Shown here piece after piece: positions 1 to 7,676 of a DNA stretch of 64,000 nt. The DNA is taken from contig NZ_QORI02000005.1 of NCBI RefSeq assembly GCF_003325755.1, positions 1-64,000 of the forward strand, written 5' to 3'. Below the pieces are notes generated by a model. The model searched no databases, was not told the DNA's origin, and saw nothing but the letters and a program-made list of their open reading frames with translations. The stretch comes from Pseudomonas sp. SST3 (GTDB lineage Bacteria > Pseudomonadota > Gammaproteobacteria > Pseudomonadales > Pseudomonadaceae). Both the position numbers and the translations under genes were made by a program. The first letter of the stretch is position 1; every line of letters starts with the position of its first letter.

Positions 1-2
1 CA

Positions 3-68
3 CGGCTGCCGACGCAGCGGGCGAGTGAGATCGGCCAACTGCTGCCGCATCAGTGGGCGCCGGCCTGA
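3..68 (+). CDS. C-terminal end of a transposase, possibly IS66 TnpC (partial)
   Basis: An open frame enters from the left edge and stops at TGA 66-68. The last residues read ASEIGQLLPHQWAPA, which resembles the C-terminal tail of IS66-family transposases (acidic residue, LLP, then an aromatic-rich end). Only 21 residues are visible, so the family call is tentative. A mobile-element end here fits the accessory character of the region. No terminal inverted repeat was identified in the following bases. Confidence 0.35.
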   Translation, partial: RLPTQRASEIGQLLPHQWAPA

Positions 69-95
69 GTCGCGCAAGGTGAGTTCGGCGTACGC

Positions 96-287
96 TTACG
101 CTAGTCGCTGAGCTTCGGCTTGTGTTTCTGCGATCAAGGCGATATCGAAGCTTACCGAGTATTGTTCCCGTAGATTGAGAGCTTTCTGGTGCGTTTCTGT
201 CTTAGCGCTTTCGGTATCGTCACCTTGGTTTAAAAGGTGGTACAGATAGTCGCTAGGCTGCATGCGCTTGCGATGCGCGTTGTTCAT
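96..287 (-). CDS. Small protein of unknown function (63 aa), second gene behind WYL-type operator 1
   Basis: The start is taken at ATG 285-287, two bases after the stop of the preceding small gene at 290, rather than at a longer in-frame start inside that gene. The protein is hydrophilic (it begins MNNAHRKRMQPSDYLYHLL) with no signal peptide or membrane segment. The tail is Ala/Gln/Glu rich and probably helical. I do not recognise the family. Its near overlap with the 290-454 gene suggests a two-gene operon transcribed leftward from the operator at 502-520. The ribosome site is weak, so translational coupling is likely. Confidence 0.55.
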   Translation of the reverse strand: MNNAHRKRMQPSDYLYHLLNQGDDTESAKTETHQKALNLREQYSVSFDIALIAETQAEAQRLA

Positions 288-289
288 CT

Positions 290-454
290 TTAGCGCACCT
301 GCACGGGGCCGTTTGCGCACTTGTAACCGGGGTATTGGGCTTCTGCCGTGACGCGAGCCATCTCGGAGCTGACGGCCTGTACCGTGATTGTAAAGTTAGC
401 GCGTGGGCCCGCATTGGGTGTCCTGCGTTGCAGGAAGGCAAAGTAAGTCGTCAT
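290..454 (-). CDS. Small protein of unknown function (54 aa), first gene behind WYL-type operator 1
   Basis: The frame runs from ATG at 452-454 to TAA at 290-292. GGAG lies about 8 bases before the start. The product begins MTTYFAFLQRRTPNAGPRAN, continues with a beta-like stretch FTITVQAVSSEMARV and ends PVQVR. I do not recognise the family. Reading leftward, the 19-bp operator at 502-520 sits about 50 bp upstream, the same layout as the Sel1 gene and recC have with their operators. It is therefore probably a member of the same regulon. It is too short for common ORF length cut-offs and is easily missed. Confidence 0.6.
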   Translation of the reverse strand: MTTYFAFLQRRTPNAGPRANFTITVQAVSSEMARVTAEAQYPGYKCANGPVQVR

Positions 455-501
455 AGCTGAGTCTCCATGGTCAGATGACAGGAGACAGAATGGGTTGGGT
501 A

Positions 502-520
502 TGCGACAGCCTGTGTCGCA
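502..520 (-). promoter_or_regulatory. WYL-type operator, site 1
   Basis: This is a perfect inverted repeat, TGCGACA-N5-TGTCGCA. Read leftward it is identical, including the CAGGC spacer, to site 2 at 1061-1079. It precedes the small two-gene operon ending at 96. Equal half-sites and spacing in all four copies argue for one dimeric repressor. The repressor is inferred to be the WYL protein whose remnant lies at 540-1080. Confidence 0.75.
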
Positions 521-539
521 TTCAACCTTGTTCGTACAG

Positions 540-1080
540 TGCCGCCATCCGATGCGCCGATAAGGCCATCATGCAGAAGTGCTTGTTGGACAACCTCCAG
601 TACCTCTGGCTTCACCTGACCTGGTTCCAGGACAACGAAGCGGGTGTTGCTGATGACCTTGCCTGAGCAGTCTTGGCTAGGCCGGTTTCCTTTCAACAGT
701 GATGTCGCGTAATCCCGAAGGGGCGCCAGATTTTCTACCTGCGCCGCCATTCCGAATCTAGCAGCGTGCTCCATGATCATGACGAGGTTCATCGCATCTG
801 TTGGCAGCATGCTCAGTCGCGATAGCGATTTCTCTGCCCACCACAGTTTTGCTTTGCCCTTGGGCCTGCTGTGCACATGGGGGAATTTCTATTCGAGTTC
901 GCTGAGGTCACGTTGAATGGTGCGTTTATCAACCTGGACGCCTTGGTTGGCTACTCGTTGGTGAATGGCATTGCTATCGAGAGCGCTGTCCTTGCTAGGG
1001 AGAAGGCCAAGGATGAGCTCATGGCGGAGTAGCTGTTCCACACTTCCATCCCTACTTGTGTGCGACACAGGCTGTCGCAT
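540..1080 (-). pseudogene. WYL-domain transcriptional regulator, broken
   Basis: The N-terminal part (1080-889) is a winged-helix HTH of the type found in WYL regulators, including DKRTIQRDLSELE. It ends at an in-frame TAG at 889-891. The same frame resumes at once (KFPHVHSRPKGKAKLWW) and continues through a linker into the beginning of a WYL domain (VISNTRFVVLEPGQVKPEVL, then a helix to HDGLIGAS). Homology appears to end near 540, where the DNA changes to the promoter and operator of the leftward small operon. The gene thus has a nonsense codon and has also lost most of its WYL and WCX parts. Such regulators are normally about 300-330 residues. The ATG at 1078-1080 lies inside operator site 2, and a GTG at 1039-1041 is an alternative start. 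Either way it is divergent from the Sel1 gene and was probably autoregulated. Confidence 0.75.
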
Positions 1081-1452
1081 GGCTGTTGAAAATGGTCAGA
1101 CACGATCATCGATGAGGCAGCAGCATGAGCAAATCTGCGGATGTCTTCAATCTCATGGATAACCTTCTTCCGCTGGCTGAAGACGTCGATCTAGCTGGGC
1201 CTGACGAGTTGCAACGCCTTTACGCTGGCATTGGAATGCCATCGCTGAGAGCGAAGGAGCTAAGCGGGCAGGCGGGTGTTACCTATCACGAGATAAAAGC
1301 AGCCAATCCGCTTCTTGGATTGGTTGATCCGATCAGGATTCGAAATCGCTATGTGGAGCTGCGTGAGCAGGCTCTGTTGGGCGATGCGGATGCGCTCAAT
1401 GATCTAGGGTGGTTTTGGCTCAATGGTCTGCGGCTGAAGCCGAACCCTGCGC
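968..1452. repeat. Imperfect duplicated segment, copy A
   Basis: This segment, covering the 5' end of the WYL gene, the divergent promoter with operator, and the 5' third of the Sel1 gene, recurs in diverged form at 6190-6676. The copies share long identical runs, such as the block starting GCATTGCTATCGAGAGCGCT, but differ at many positions and by several single-base indels. The duplication is therefore old. The two copies flank the Sel1, gene X, RES-like and recC genes as direct repeats. Confidence 0.8.
1061..1079 (+). promoter_or_regulatory. WYL-type operator, site 2 (divergent WYL/Sel1 promoter)
   Basis: A perfect inverted repeat TGCGACA-CAGGC-TGTCGCA sits between the remnant WYL regulator (leftward) and the Sel1 gene (rightward, ATG 45 bp downstream). 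It overlaps the first ATG of the regulator, which is typical of autoregulation. It is the reference copy of the four sites (502, 1061, 3656, 6283). Confidence 0.8.
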
Positions 1453-1997
1453 TGGCCAGGCGGTTATTCAAGGTTGCGGCAGTGATGGGAGCCTCAGAGG
1501 CTCTATTCAACCTCGCCGAGCTGGCCTTTTATGGCAAGGGGCTGGTGGTCAATCCGGGCTTGGCCATCGACTATTACGAGCAGGCTTTCGAAGCAGGGAT
1601 TCCCTGTGCTGCGCAAGCATTAGGGAGCTTGTATGAGCGTGGGGACGAGGGTGTCATCGTCGATCATGGCAAAGCCATCAGTTGGTACAAGCGTGGAGCG
1701 GCCGAGCAGGACTTGATGGCGTGCTTCTCACTTGGCAGGTTGGCTCTGGATGAGACATCACCCGAGTATGATCCAGCACTTGGCTTGTATTGGCTGCAGT
1801 GGGCGGCCATGAGGGGGCTGGTGCTGGCGACTGAGCGACTTGCTGAATTTTACTTTTCTACCTTCGAGTCTCCACCGGATCCAGATGGGCTGCTGTTTCG
1901 TTTCTGGCGGGATCTGGCGATCAGCCAGGGAAGCTTGTGGGCCAGAGAGTTGCATGCATCGGATGTTGCTATTCAACAAGTATGCAAAAGCTCATAG
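1125..1997 (+). CDS. Sel1-repeat (TPR-like) protein of unknown function
   Basis: The protein has 290 residues. ATG at 1125 has GAGG 7 bases upstream. An N-terminal segment of about 85 residues of unknown type is followed by several Sel1-like helical repeats of about 36 residues from about residue 88 (repeat cores ALNDLGWFWLNG, ALFNLAELAFYGKG, AAQALGSLYERGDEG, ACFSLGRLALD). There is no signal peptide, so it is probably a cytoplasmic scaffold for protein-protein contacts. It is the first gene of a rightward unit (Sel1, X, RES-like) behind operator site 2. A frameshifted 5' copy lies at 6346. Sel1 proteins often accompany toxins, effectors and defence genes, but the sequence shows no enzymatic function here. 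Confidence 0.75.
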   Translation: MSKSADVFNLMDNLLPLAEDVDLAGPDELQRLYAGIGMPSLRAKELSGQAGVTYHEIKAANPLLGLVDPIRIRNRYVELREQALLGDADALNDLGWFWLNGLRLKPNPALARRLFKVAAVMGASEALFNLAELAFYGKGLVVNPGLAIDYYEQAFEAGIPCAAQALGSLYERGDEGVIVDHGKAISWYKRGAAEQDLMACFSLGRLALDETSPEYDPALGLYWLQWAAMRGLVLATERLAEFYFSTFESPPDPDGLLFRFWRDLAISQGSLWARELHASDVAIQQVCKSS

Positions 1998-2062
1998 CAT
2001 GCTGGCTTTATGCCCCTGCAGCGATATCAATAGGTGCTGGGGTTAGGACTAAGAGGAAGGGA

Positions 2063-2978
2063 ATGAGTCTGACTGGGAATCAAAAGGCCTTTGCACGGTA
2101 CCTGGCTGATTTATGGGGCAGGCCAGAGGCACTGGGGGAGATGCGTGGTTTGTTCCCAGTGGGAGATGCTTCGGAGGCAGGGCTGCTGCATAGCTTTCGC
2201 ATTAGCAAACATCAGAGCTGGAAGCCTTGGAAAGGGCGTATTGCCTCAGCGGTTCATCATTGGTGGTGTCATTCGCTTCAGGAGGCCTTTCTCCATTACT
2301 CCTGGCCTGATAGCCCTAAGCCTAATTCGTCCCAATGCATTGCTGCCCGTTTACGGCAAGCGCTAGCTGTGCGTGATCAAGCAACTGCCCGCGATGCATG
2401 CCTGGCTATATTCCACTGGGGGGCGTCGCGCGTCGCCCTGGTGATAAATCTCTGGCTTGGGTCGAGGATCAGTACCTAAAAAAACGCTATGCCAATCAAT
2501 CATGCATGCAGTCCAACTGCTTCAACCTGGATCTGCTCAAGGGCTTGCTGCATTCGATGGCAAGGAACTCCTGATGAATTCCGCTATGACAAAGGTCTAC
2601 GCGGCTGCCGACCCTGACCACATCATTATCTACGACGGCCGCGTTGGTGCTGCACTTGGATTGCTCGCCCGTTATTCACTCATGCGTTCTGGCGTACCTA
2701 GCGTCCCTGCTGATTTATCCTTTCGGTGGGGGGCCGGACAAGGCGACACGACGAATAGAGATCCATCGCTGGGGGCGTTCAAGTTTCGCAAGCTCAATGC
2801 CGCTCAGTGCCAGCTATGGGCGGGACAGGTGTTGCTTGCAGGAGAGTTGCTGCAGCAGGTGATGGCCTACAACCCAAGCATTGGCTCCATTGCAGAGCTT
2901 GAGAAAGCCCTCTTCATGATCGGTTACAACGTAGATACAGATCTCCCCCCTCTGCCGCTTCCCCGGGTTTCCCCATAA
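2063..2978 (+). pseudogene. Unknown gene X, apparently broken by two frameshifts
   Basis: ATG at 2063 follows a strong GAGGAAGGG ribosome site. The first frame runs to 2479, but the sequence makes better sense if it shifts at the six-G run 2418-2423 (FHWG then GVARRPGDKSLAWVEDQYL). It would shift again near 2570 into the frame ending at 2978, which contains KVYAAADPDHIIIYDGRVGA and LGLLARYSLMRSGVPSVP. The reconstructed product is about 300 residues. I do not recognise the family. The motif IIYDGRVGAALG looks like a conserved core. It sits between the Sel1 gene and the RES-like gene, with only 10 bp to the latter, so the three were probably one operon. Either the gene is decaying, or one or both shifts are sequencing errors. 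Confidence 0.6.
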
Positions 2979-2988
2979 GGAGATTTAA

Positions 2989-3582
2989 ATGGAGCTTTAT
3001 CGGGCGATTCCTGCCAGCCAAGTGGGGAGGGCGGAAAAAGATCTTCGTCGTCACTCAACGATGCGAATACCCAGCAATGTTCCCTACGTGGTCGACAACC
3101 TCTGGGAGTCTCTTCGGCCGAGAAATATGCCGTCCCGCCGGCATGCAATTTACGCCAGCCCAACCCCTGAACTCGCTTTGCTGAATGCCAGTGCTCCGCT
3201 GGCTGATGGTGATGAATACGTTGCCTGCAGGGTTGTTGTAGAACCACAGAAAATCCGTATTGCTCAGCTTCAGGTGACCGATGCGCGCTACCACAGCGAC
3301 ATTCGCTTGATTAGCAAGTGGATCAGTCAGCATGGGCAGGAGTTGGCTGAGCTTTCGTTGGATCAAAAGCAGAAGCTTGCACCGCTCTTTATGCCGGGCC
3401 TGCATCGACGTGAGCTGACCGAGCTGTGGAAGGCTCATCCGTTGGTGGCCGCGCTTTGTACCTATGCGACGCAGCACTCTTCGTTCTGGTCCTCCGCATC
3501 TGACAGCCCTCGGTCTTCGGATGGCGAGCTGTTCTTTGAGTTGGTCGATGACGCCGATACCTACCGGCTTGAAGTCATTTGA
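2989..3582 (+). CDS. Protein of unknown function, possibly RES / ADP-ribosyltransferase-like
   Basis: The protein has 197 residues. AAGGAG stands before ATG 2989, 10 bp after gene X. The N-terminus (MELYRAIPASQ) and the block VDNLWESLRPRNMPSRRHAIYASPTPELALLNA resemble RES-type and other ADP-ribosyltransferase-fold proteins: an N-terminal Tyr-Arg, an Arg/His pair, then a YAS strand and an ELA helix. The assignment is an inference from pattern only; no catalytic triad can be confirmed. The C-terminal half is helical and acidic. It is the last gene of the operon behind operator site 2. If it is an NAD-consuming toxin, the operon could be a toxin or defence unit, but no obvious antitoxin is present. 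Confidence 0.5.
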   Translation: MELYRAIPASQVGRAEKDLRRHSTMRIPSNVPYVVDNLWESLRPRNMPSRRHAIYASPTPELALLNASAPLADGDEYVACRVVVEPQKIRIAQLQVTDARYHSDIRLISKWISQHGQELAELSLDQKQKLAPLFMPGLHRRELTELWKAHPLVAALCTYATQHSSFWSSASDSPRSSDGELFFELVDDADTYRLEVI

Positions 3583-3655
3583 AGTTGCCGGAGCGTTTCT
3601 CCAATCGCTGCCTCAGTTCAACGACGTCATTTTGCTTCTTCCGTGAAAGATCCCG

Positions 3656-3674
3656 TGCGACACAGGGTGTCGCA
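3656..3674 (+). promoter_or_regulatory. WYL-type operator, site 3, upstream of recC
   Basis: A perfect TGCGACA-CAGGG-TGTCGCA inverted repeat lies about 42-48 bp before the recC start. Only the last spacer base differs from sites 1 and 2. Its position suggests that recC is transcribed separately from the RES-like gene and controlled by the same regulator. No other strong motif was noted between 3583 and 3715. Confidence 0.75.
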
Positions 3675-3715
3675 TGCGTTGATTAGCTTTCACTCCAGCG
3701 TACCTAGAGGGATGT

Positions 3716-6238
3716 GTGTCTATGCAGGAGCATCAGCCTGGTCTTGTTGTCATCCATGGCAATCATCTAGAAGAACTGCGAGCCCTTGCAGTGCAGTGGA
3801 TGCGCAGCCACCCGCTACATCCGCTGGAGAACGAGGTGCTGCTGGTGCAAAGCAACGGTATCGCCCAGTGGCTGAAACTGGCGCTGGCCGAAGACCCGCA
3901 CAAGGGTGGCTGCGGCATTGCTGCGGCGCTGGATGTGCAGTTGCCTGCGCGCTTTCTGTGGCAGGTGTATCGCGGGGTGCTGGGGGCGCAGACCACGCCG
4001 CAGTCCTCGCCGCTGGACAAGGCAGCGCTGAGCTGGCGGCTGATGCGCCTGCTGCCCAGCTTGCTCACGAACCCGGTTTTCGCAAGCCTGCAGCGCTTTT
4101 TGGAAAAGGACGATGAACAGCGCAAGCTGCACCAACTGTGCGAGCGGTTGGCGGACTTGTTCGACCAATACCAGGTGTACCGCGCCGATTGGCTCGAAGA
4201 CTGGGCTGCCGGGCGGGATCAACTTCAACACATCAAGGGCACTGTGCAGCCATTGGATGCGCCGAACCTGTGGCAGGCGCAGCTATGGCGCGAGGTATTG
4301 GCCGACGTTGGCGAGGGCGCGCTCGAGCAAAGCCGCGCCGGGGTTCACAAACGCTTCGTCGCCCACCTGCGCAGCGCTGCCCAGGCGCCAAAGGGGCTGC
4401 CACGCAGGGTTGTGGTGTTCGGCATTTCCTCGATGCCTGCGCAGGTGCTCGAAGCCCTGAAAGAGCTTTCCCGCTACAGCCAGGTGCTGCTGTGCGTGCA
4501 CAACCCTTGCCGGCACCACTGGGGCGATATCGTTGCCGACAAAGACTTGCTGGCGCACCACTACCGCCGCCAACCTGCCCGTGAGGTTGCCGCAGCTGCG
4601 AATGAGCACGGCCAACCCTTGCTCGCCGCCTGGGGTAAGCAGGGGCGCGACTACATCAACCTGCTCGACTACCACGACGAGCCCGGCAGCTATCGCCACC
4701 TGCTCGATGGCCTCAATGGCGGGCGTATCGACCTGTTCACCGAGCCGGATACGGCAACCCTGCTAGGCCAGCTGCAAAGCGATATTCTTGAGCTGCGCCC
4801 GTTGCCGGAAACCCGCGAAGCCTGGGGGGCGGTAGACGCTACCGCCGACCGCTCGCTGCGTTTTCACGTGGTGCACAGCATGCAGCGCGAAGTGGAGGTG
4901 CTGCACGACCAACTGCTCGCCCGCTTCAGCGCCGACAAGCAGTTGAGCCCACGGGATGTGATCGTGATGGTGCCGGACATCAACGCCTACACCCCTCACA
5001 TCGAGGCAGTGTTCGGCCAGGTGCCAAGGAGTGATTCGCGCTACCTGCCGTTTACCGTGGCCGACCAAGGCCAGCGCGGCCGCCAGCCGCTGCTGATTGC
5101 CCTGGAACACCTGCTCAAGCTGCCCCATAGCCGCTTCGCTGCCAGCGACATTCTTGACCTGCTGGACGTACCGGCCTTGCGCGCGCGTTTCACGATCAAC
5201 GAAGCCGACGTACCCACACTGCAACGCTGGATCGACGGTGCCGGTGTGCGCTGGGGGCTCGATGCCGAGCAGCGCGAAAGCCTGGGCATGCCGGCGGGCC
5301 TCGAGCAGAACACCTGGCGCTTCGGAATGCGACGCATGCTGCTGGGCTACGCTGCTGGGCGAGCGCCTCAGCTCAACGGCATCGAACCCTACGACGAAGT
5401 GTCGGGGCTGGAAGCTGCCCTGGCCGGGCCGCTGCTGACCTTGCTCGACCACCTGGAAGTGGCCCTTCAGGAACTCCAGCAACCGGCCACGCCGGTGCAA
5501 TGGGCAGAGCGCCTGCAAGCCTTGTTGAAGGTGTTCTTCCGCCCGGTAAACGATACAGAGGAACTGCTGGTCAACCAATTGCTCAAGCTGCTCGAAGGTT
5601 GGCTGCGCACCTGCGAGGTGGCGCAGTTCGCGCAGCCACTGCCGCTGAGCGTGGTGCACGAGGCCTGGCTCAGCGGTATCGAAGATAGCGGCCTGTCGCA
5701 GCGCTTCCTGGCCGGCGCGGTGAACTTCTGCACCCTGATGCCTATGCGGGCGATTCCGTTCAAGGTGGTGTGCCTTCTGGGCATGAATGATGGCGATTAC
5801 CCGCGCCAGCAATCACCGGTCGATTTCGACCTGATGCGCAACGACTACCGCCCTGGCGATAGGTCGCGACGTGAAGATGACCGCTACCTGTTGCTGGAGG
5901 CCGTGCTGTCGGCGCGAAAACAACTGTATGTGAGCTGGGTGGGCCGCAACATCCGCGACAACAGCGAGCGTGTGCCCTCGGTGCTGATTGGCCAATTGCG
6001 CGACCACCTGGCCAGCGGCTGGCGCTCGGCCAACGGCCAGCCATTGCTGCCAGCGCTGACCCAGGAGCACCCGTTGCAACCCTTCAGCGCCGCCTACTTC
6101 GCCAACGAGCCGGGGCCTGATGGCTTGTTCACCTACTCCAGCGAGTGGCGCGAGGTGCATGACGAATACAGCTCGCAGCCAGCAGGGGAGCATTGCTATC
6201 GAGAGCGCTTTCCTTGTTCGGGAGAAGGCCAAGAATGA
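3716..6238 (+). pseudogene. recC: RecC, exodeoxyribonuclease V gamma subunit, 3'-truncated
   Basis: RecC is the Chi-recognition subunit of the RecBCD helicase-nuclease that processes double-strand breaks. The product begins near GTG 3716 or ATG 3722 (AGAGGG upstream), and its first about 824 residues are RecC-like (HGNHLEELRALAVQWM, QSNGIAQWLKLALAEDP, VCLLGMNDGDYPRQ, RREDDRYLLLEAVLSAR). At 6190 the sequence crosses into the duplicated WYL/Sel1 promoter segment, which adds about 16 unrelated residues (ending FPCSGEGQE) before a stop. Full RecC is about 1100-1150 residues, so the C-terminal quarter to third is missing. recB and recD do not follow. The fragment is presumably non-functional and may have been carried into the island with its neighbours. 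Codon use is GC-rich and core-like, unlike the genes to its left. Confidence 0.85.
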
Positions 6239-6282
6239 GTTCATGGCGAAGCAGCTGTTCCACAGTTACGTCCTTGTTTGTG

Positions 6283-6301
6283 TGCGACACAGGTTGTCGC
6301 A
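6283..6301 (+). promoter_or_regulatory. WYL-type operator, site 4
   Basis: A perfect TGCGACA-CAGGT-TGTCGCA inverted repeat in copy B of the duplication sits 45 bp before the start of the Sel1 remnant. The half-sites are conserved although the flanking DNA has drifted. That suggests the operator was under selection in both copies, or that decay of copy B is recent. Confidence 0.75.
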
Positions 6302-6345
6302 TGGCCGCTGAAAATGGTCAGACACGATCATCGATGGGCAGCAGC

Positions 6346-6676
6346 ATGAGCAACTCTGCAGACATCTTCAATCTTATGGACAACCTTCTTCCCCGGGCTG
6401 ACTGCGTCGAGATGGTGAGCCTGACGAGTTGCAACGCCTTTATGCTGGAATCGGTATGCCATCGCTGAGAGTGATGGAGCTGAGCGGGCAGGCGCGGGGT
6501 GTCAACTATTACGAGATCAGGGAAGCAAACCCGCTTCTTGGATTGGTTGATCCGATCATAATTCGAAATCGCTATGTGGAGCTGCGTGAACAGGCTCTGT
6601 TGGGCGATGCGGATGCGATCAATGGATCTAGGGTGGTTTTGGCTAAATGGTCTGAGGCTGAAGCCCAACCCTGCGC
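6346..6676 (+). pseudogene. Sel1-repeat gene, 5' remnant (second copy)
   Basis: It starts MSNSADIFNLMDNLLP like the gene at 1125. One missing base near 6410 shifts the frame and an extra G near 6624 (CAATGGATC instead of CAATGATC) shifts it again. Homology ends at about 6676. It is a non-coding remnant of a paralogue of the 1125-1997 gene. Confidence 0.75.
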
Positions 6677-6961
6677 CTGCCGGTTCGTCTGCTGTAGATG
6701 AACCATAATCCATGCGCTTTTGTTGGTGCAATCTTTAAGCGTGCGTCGGTTGTCGGGCATTAGTAAATGAAAGGCTACCGAGACAGTAAAGATTTGAAGT
6801 GAGCAGCCTTCAAGTTAATCAGGCGATCTACAATAAAGCCAACGTCTAACCGAGTCGCATTGAAGCCAATTTAGTCAATAAACGTCTTTATCTATAGCGC
6901 GCCTCGGTTGCATGCGGCTTTTGATTAGGAATGCAATGGCGGGACATTAGCGCTTGCACGC
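6677..6961. other. Gene-free, AT-rich interval
   Basis: No open frame with a ribosome site was found between the Sel1 remnant and the stop of the leftward gene at 6962. The composition is clearly more AT-rich than the recC segment, as it is through the following gene. This points to a different origin for 6.7-9.0 kb. Confidence 0.4.
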
Positions 6962-7396
6962 TTACCGTGGCGCATTGAAATCCAAAATATCCAGTTGCTC
7001 GGTCAGCCAGCGATATGCCTGATATGTGCTATTAAATTTACGAACTAGGGTGCGTACACCTTTATCTATGTTACAGTCGCGGAGCGTGAGGCCAAGACCT
7101 TCTTCGTCGATTTCGTAGGTCTTTGCTTTCATATCGCCGAGCTGCATCGCAAGCAGCCTAACGTCATCGAGTGAGTGAATGGGGGCGATGCTGTGCTTGC
7201 GCACGTAGGAGCGTACCTTCTCTGAAAGCTCATTGAAGTCATCTGCATTAATGCGGTGGACTATATCATCTGAATCTGGGATTTGCTCCGGATAGTCATC
7301 ATCAAGTGATACGCAGTGTTCCACACCGTGAATGCTTGCTACTAGGTATTGACCGCCGACTTCGTCGCGCTCGCGGTTAAGAATTAGGATAGACAT
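6962..7396 (-). CDS. Hypothetical protein (144 aa) behind a LexA box
   Basis: ATG at 7394-7396 is preceded by GAGG. The product (MSILILNRERDEVGGQYLVA, ending LDILDFNAPR) is acidic and soluble with mixed alpha/beta character, and I do not recognise the family. A promoter-like pair is visible upstream: -35 TTGCCT at 7452-7457 and -10 TAGAAT at 7428-7433 with an 18-bp spacer, read leftward. A near-perfect LexA box at 7467-7482 lies immediately upstream of that -35. The gene is therefore probably DNA-damage inducible. AT-rich codon use sets it apart from the core genes. It could be a damage-induced toxin, inhibitor or phage-derived protein, but nothing in the sequence decides this. Confidence 0.6.
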   Translation of the reverse strand: MSILILNRERDEVGGQYLVASIHGVEHCVSLDDDYPEQIPDSDDIVHRINADDFNELSEKVRSYVRKHSIAPIHSLDDVRLLAMQLGDMKAKTYEIDEEGLGLTLRDCNIDKGVRTLVRKFNSTYQAYRWLTEQLDILDFNAPR

Positions 7397-7466
7397 GTTT
7401 TTTCCTCAGGTTGTTGTTCTGTTCATTATTCTAAGTTGCTCCGCTTTAAAAAGGCAATAGGCTATA

Positions 7467-7482
7467 CTGTATTTTTATACAG
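7467..7482. promoter_or_regulatory. LexA (SOS) box
   Basis: The site is CTGT-ATTTTTAT-ACAG, or CTGTATAAAAATACAG on the other strand, one base from the symmetric form CTGTATAAATATACAG used by enterobacterial and pseudomonad LexA. It lies 70 bp upstream of the leftward start at 7396 and about 195 bp upstream of the rightward start at 7677. Control of the leftward gene is more likely, given the promoter at 7428-7457. Confidence 0.8.
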
Positions 7483-7676
7483 CTTATGGTTAACGCCTCG
7501 GAGGCCGTTCGGCTGGCTATCTAATGAGTGTCCGATCCAAAACCCATAATTTAAAAGTGGCATAAGCAGTATGTCGTTCATCCAGTTTCTACTAAAGCTA
7601 GGCTGCTTCAGGCCATGGCCGAATAGTTACCGCTGCTGCAGACTAGGCTCATTTCGCGAACCCAAGGACGAGTGGA

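Larger units (their letters stand above)
6190..6676. repeat. Imperfect duplicated segment, copy B
   Basis: This is the second copy of the 968-1452 segment. Its left boundary is exactly the recC truncation point, and its right boundary lies in the CTGAAGCCnAACCCTGCGC block of the Sel1 gene. It contains the 5' end of a leftward WYL HTH gene (cut by recC), operator site 4 and a frameshifted 5' part of a Sel1 gene. The divergence from copy A shows that the two were separate loci for some time. Confidence 0.8.
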
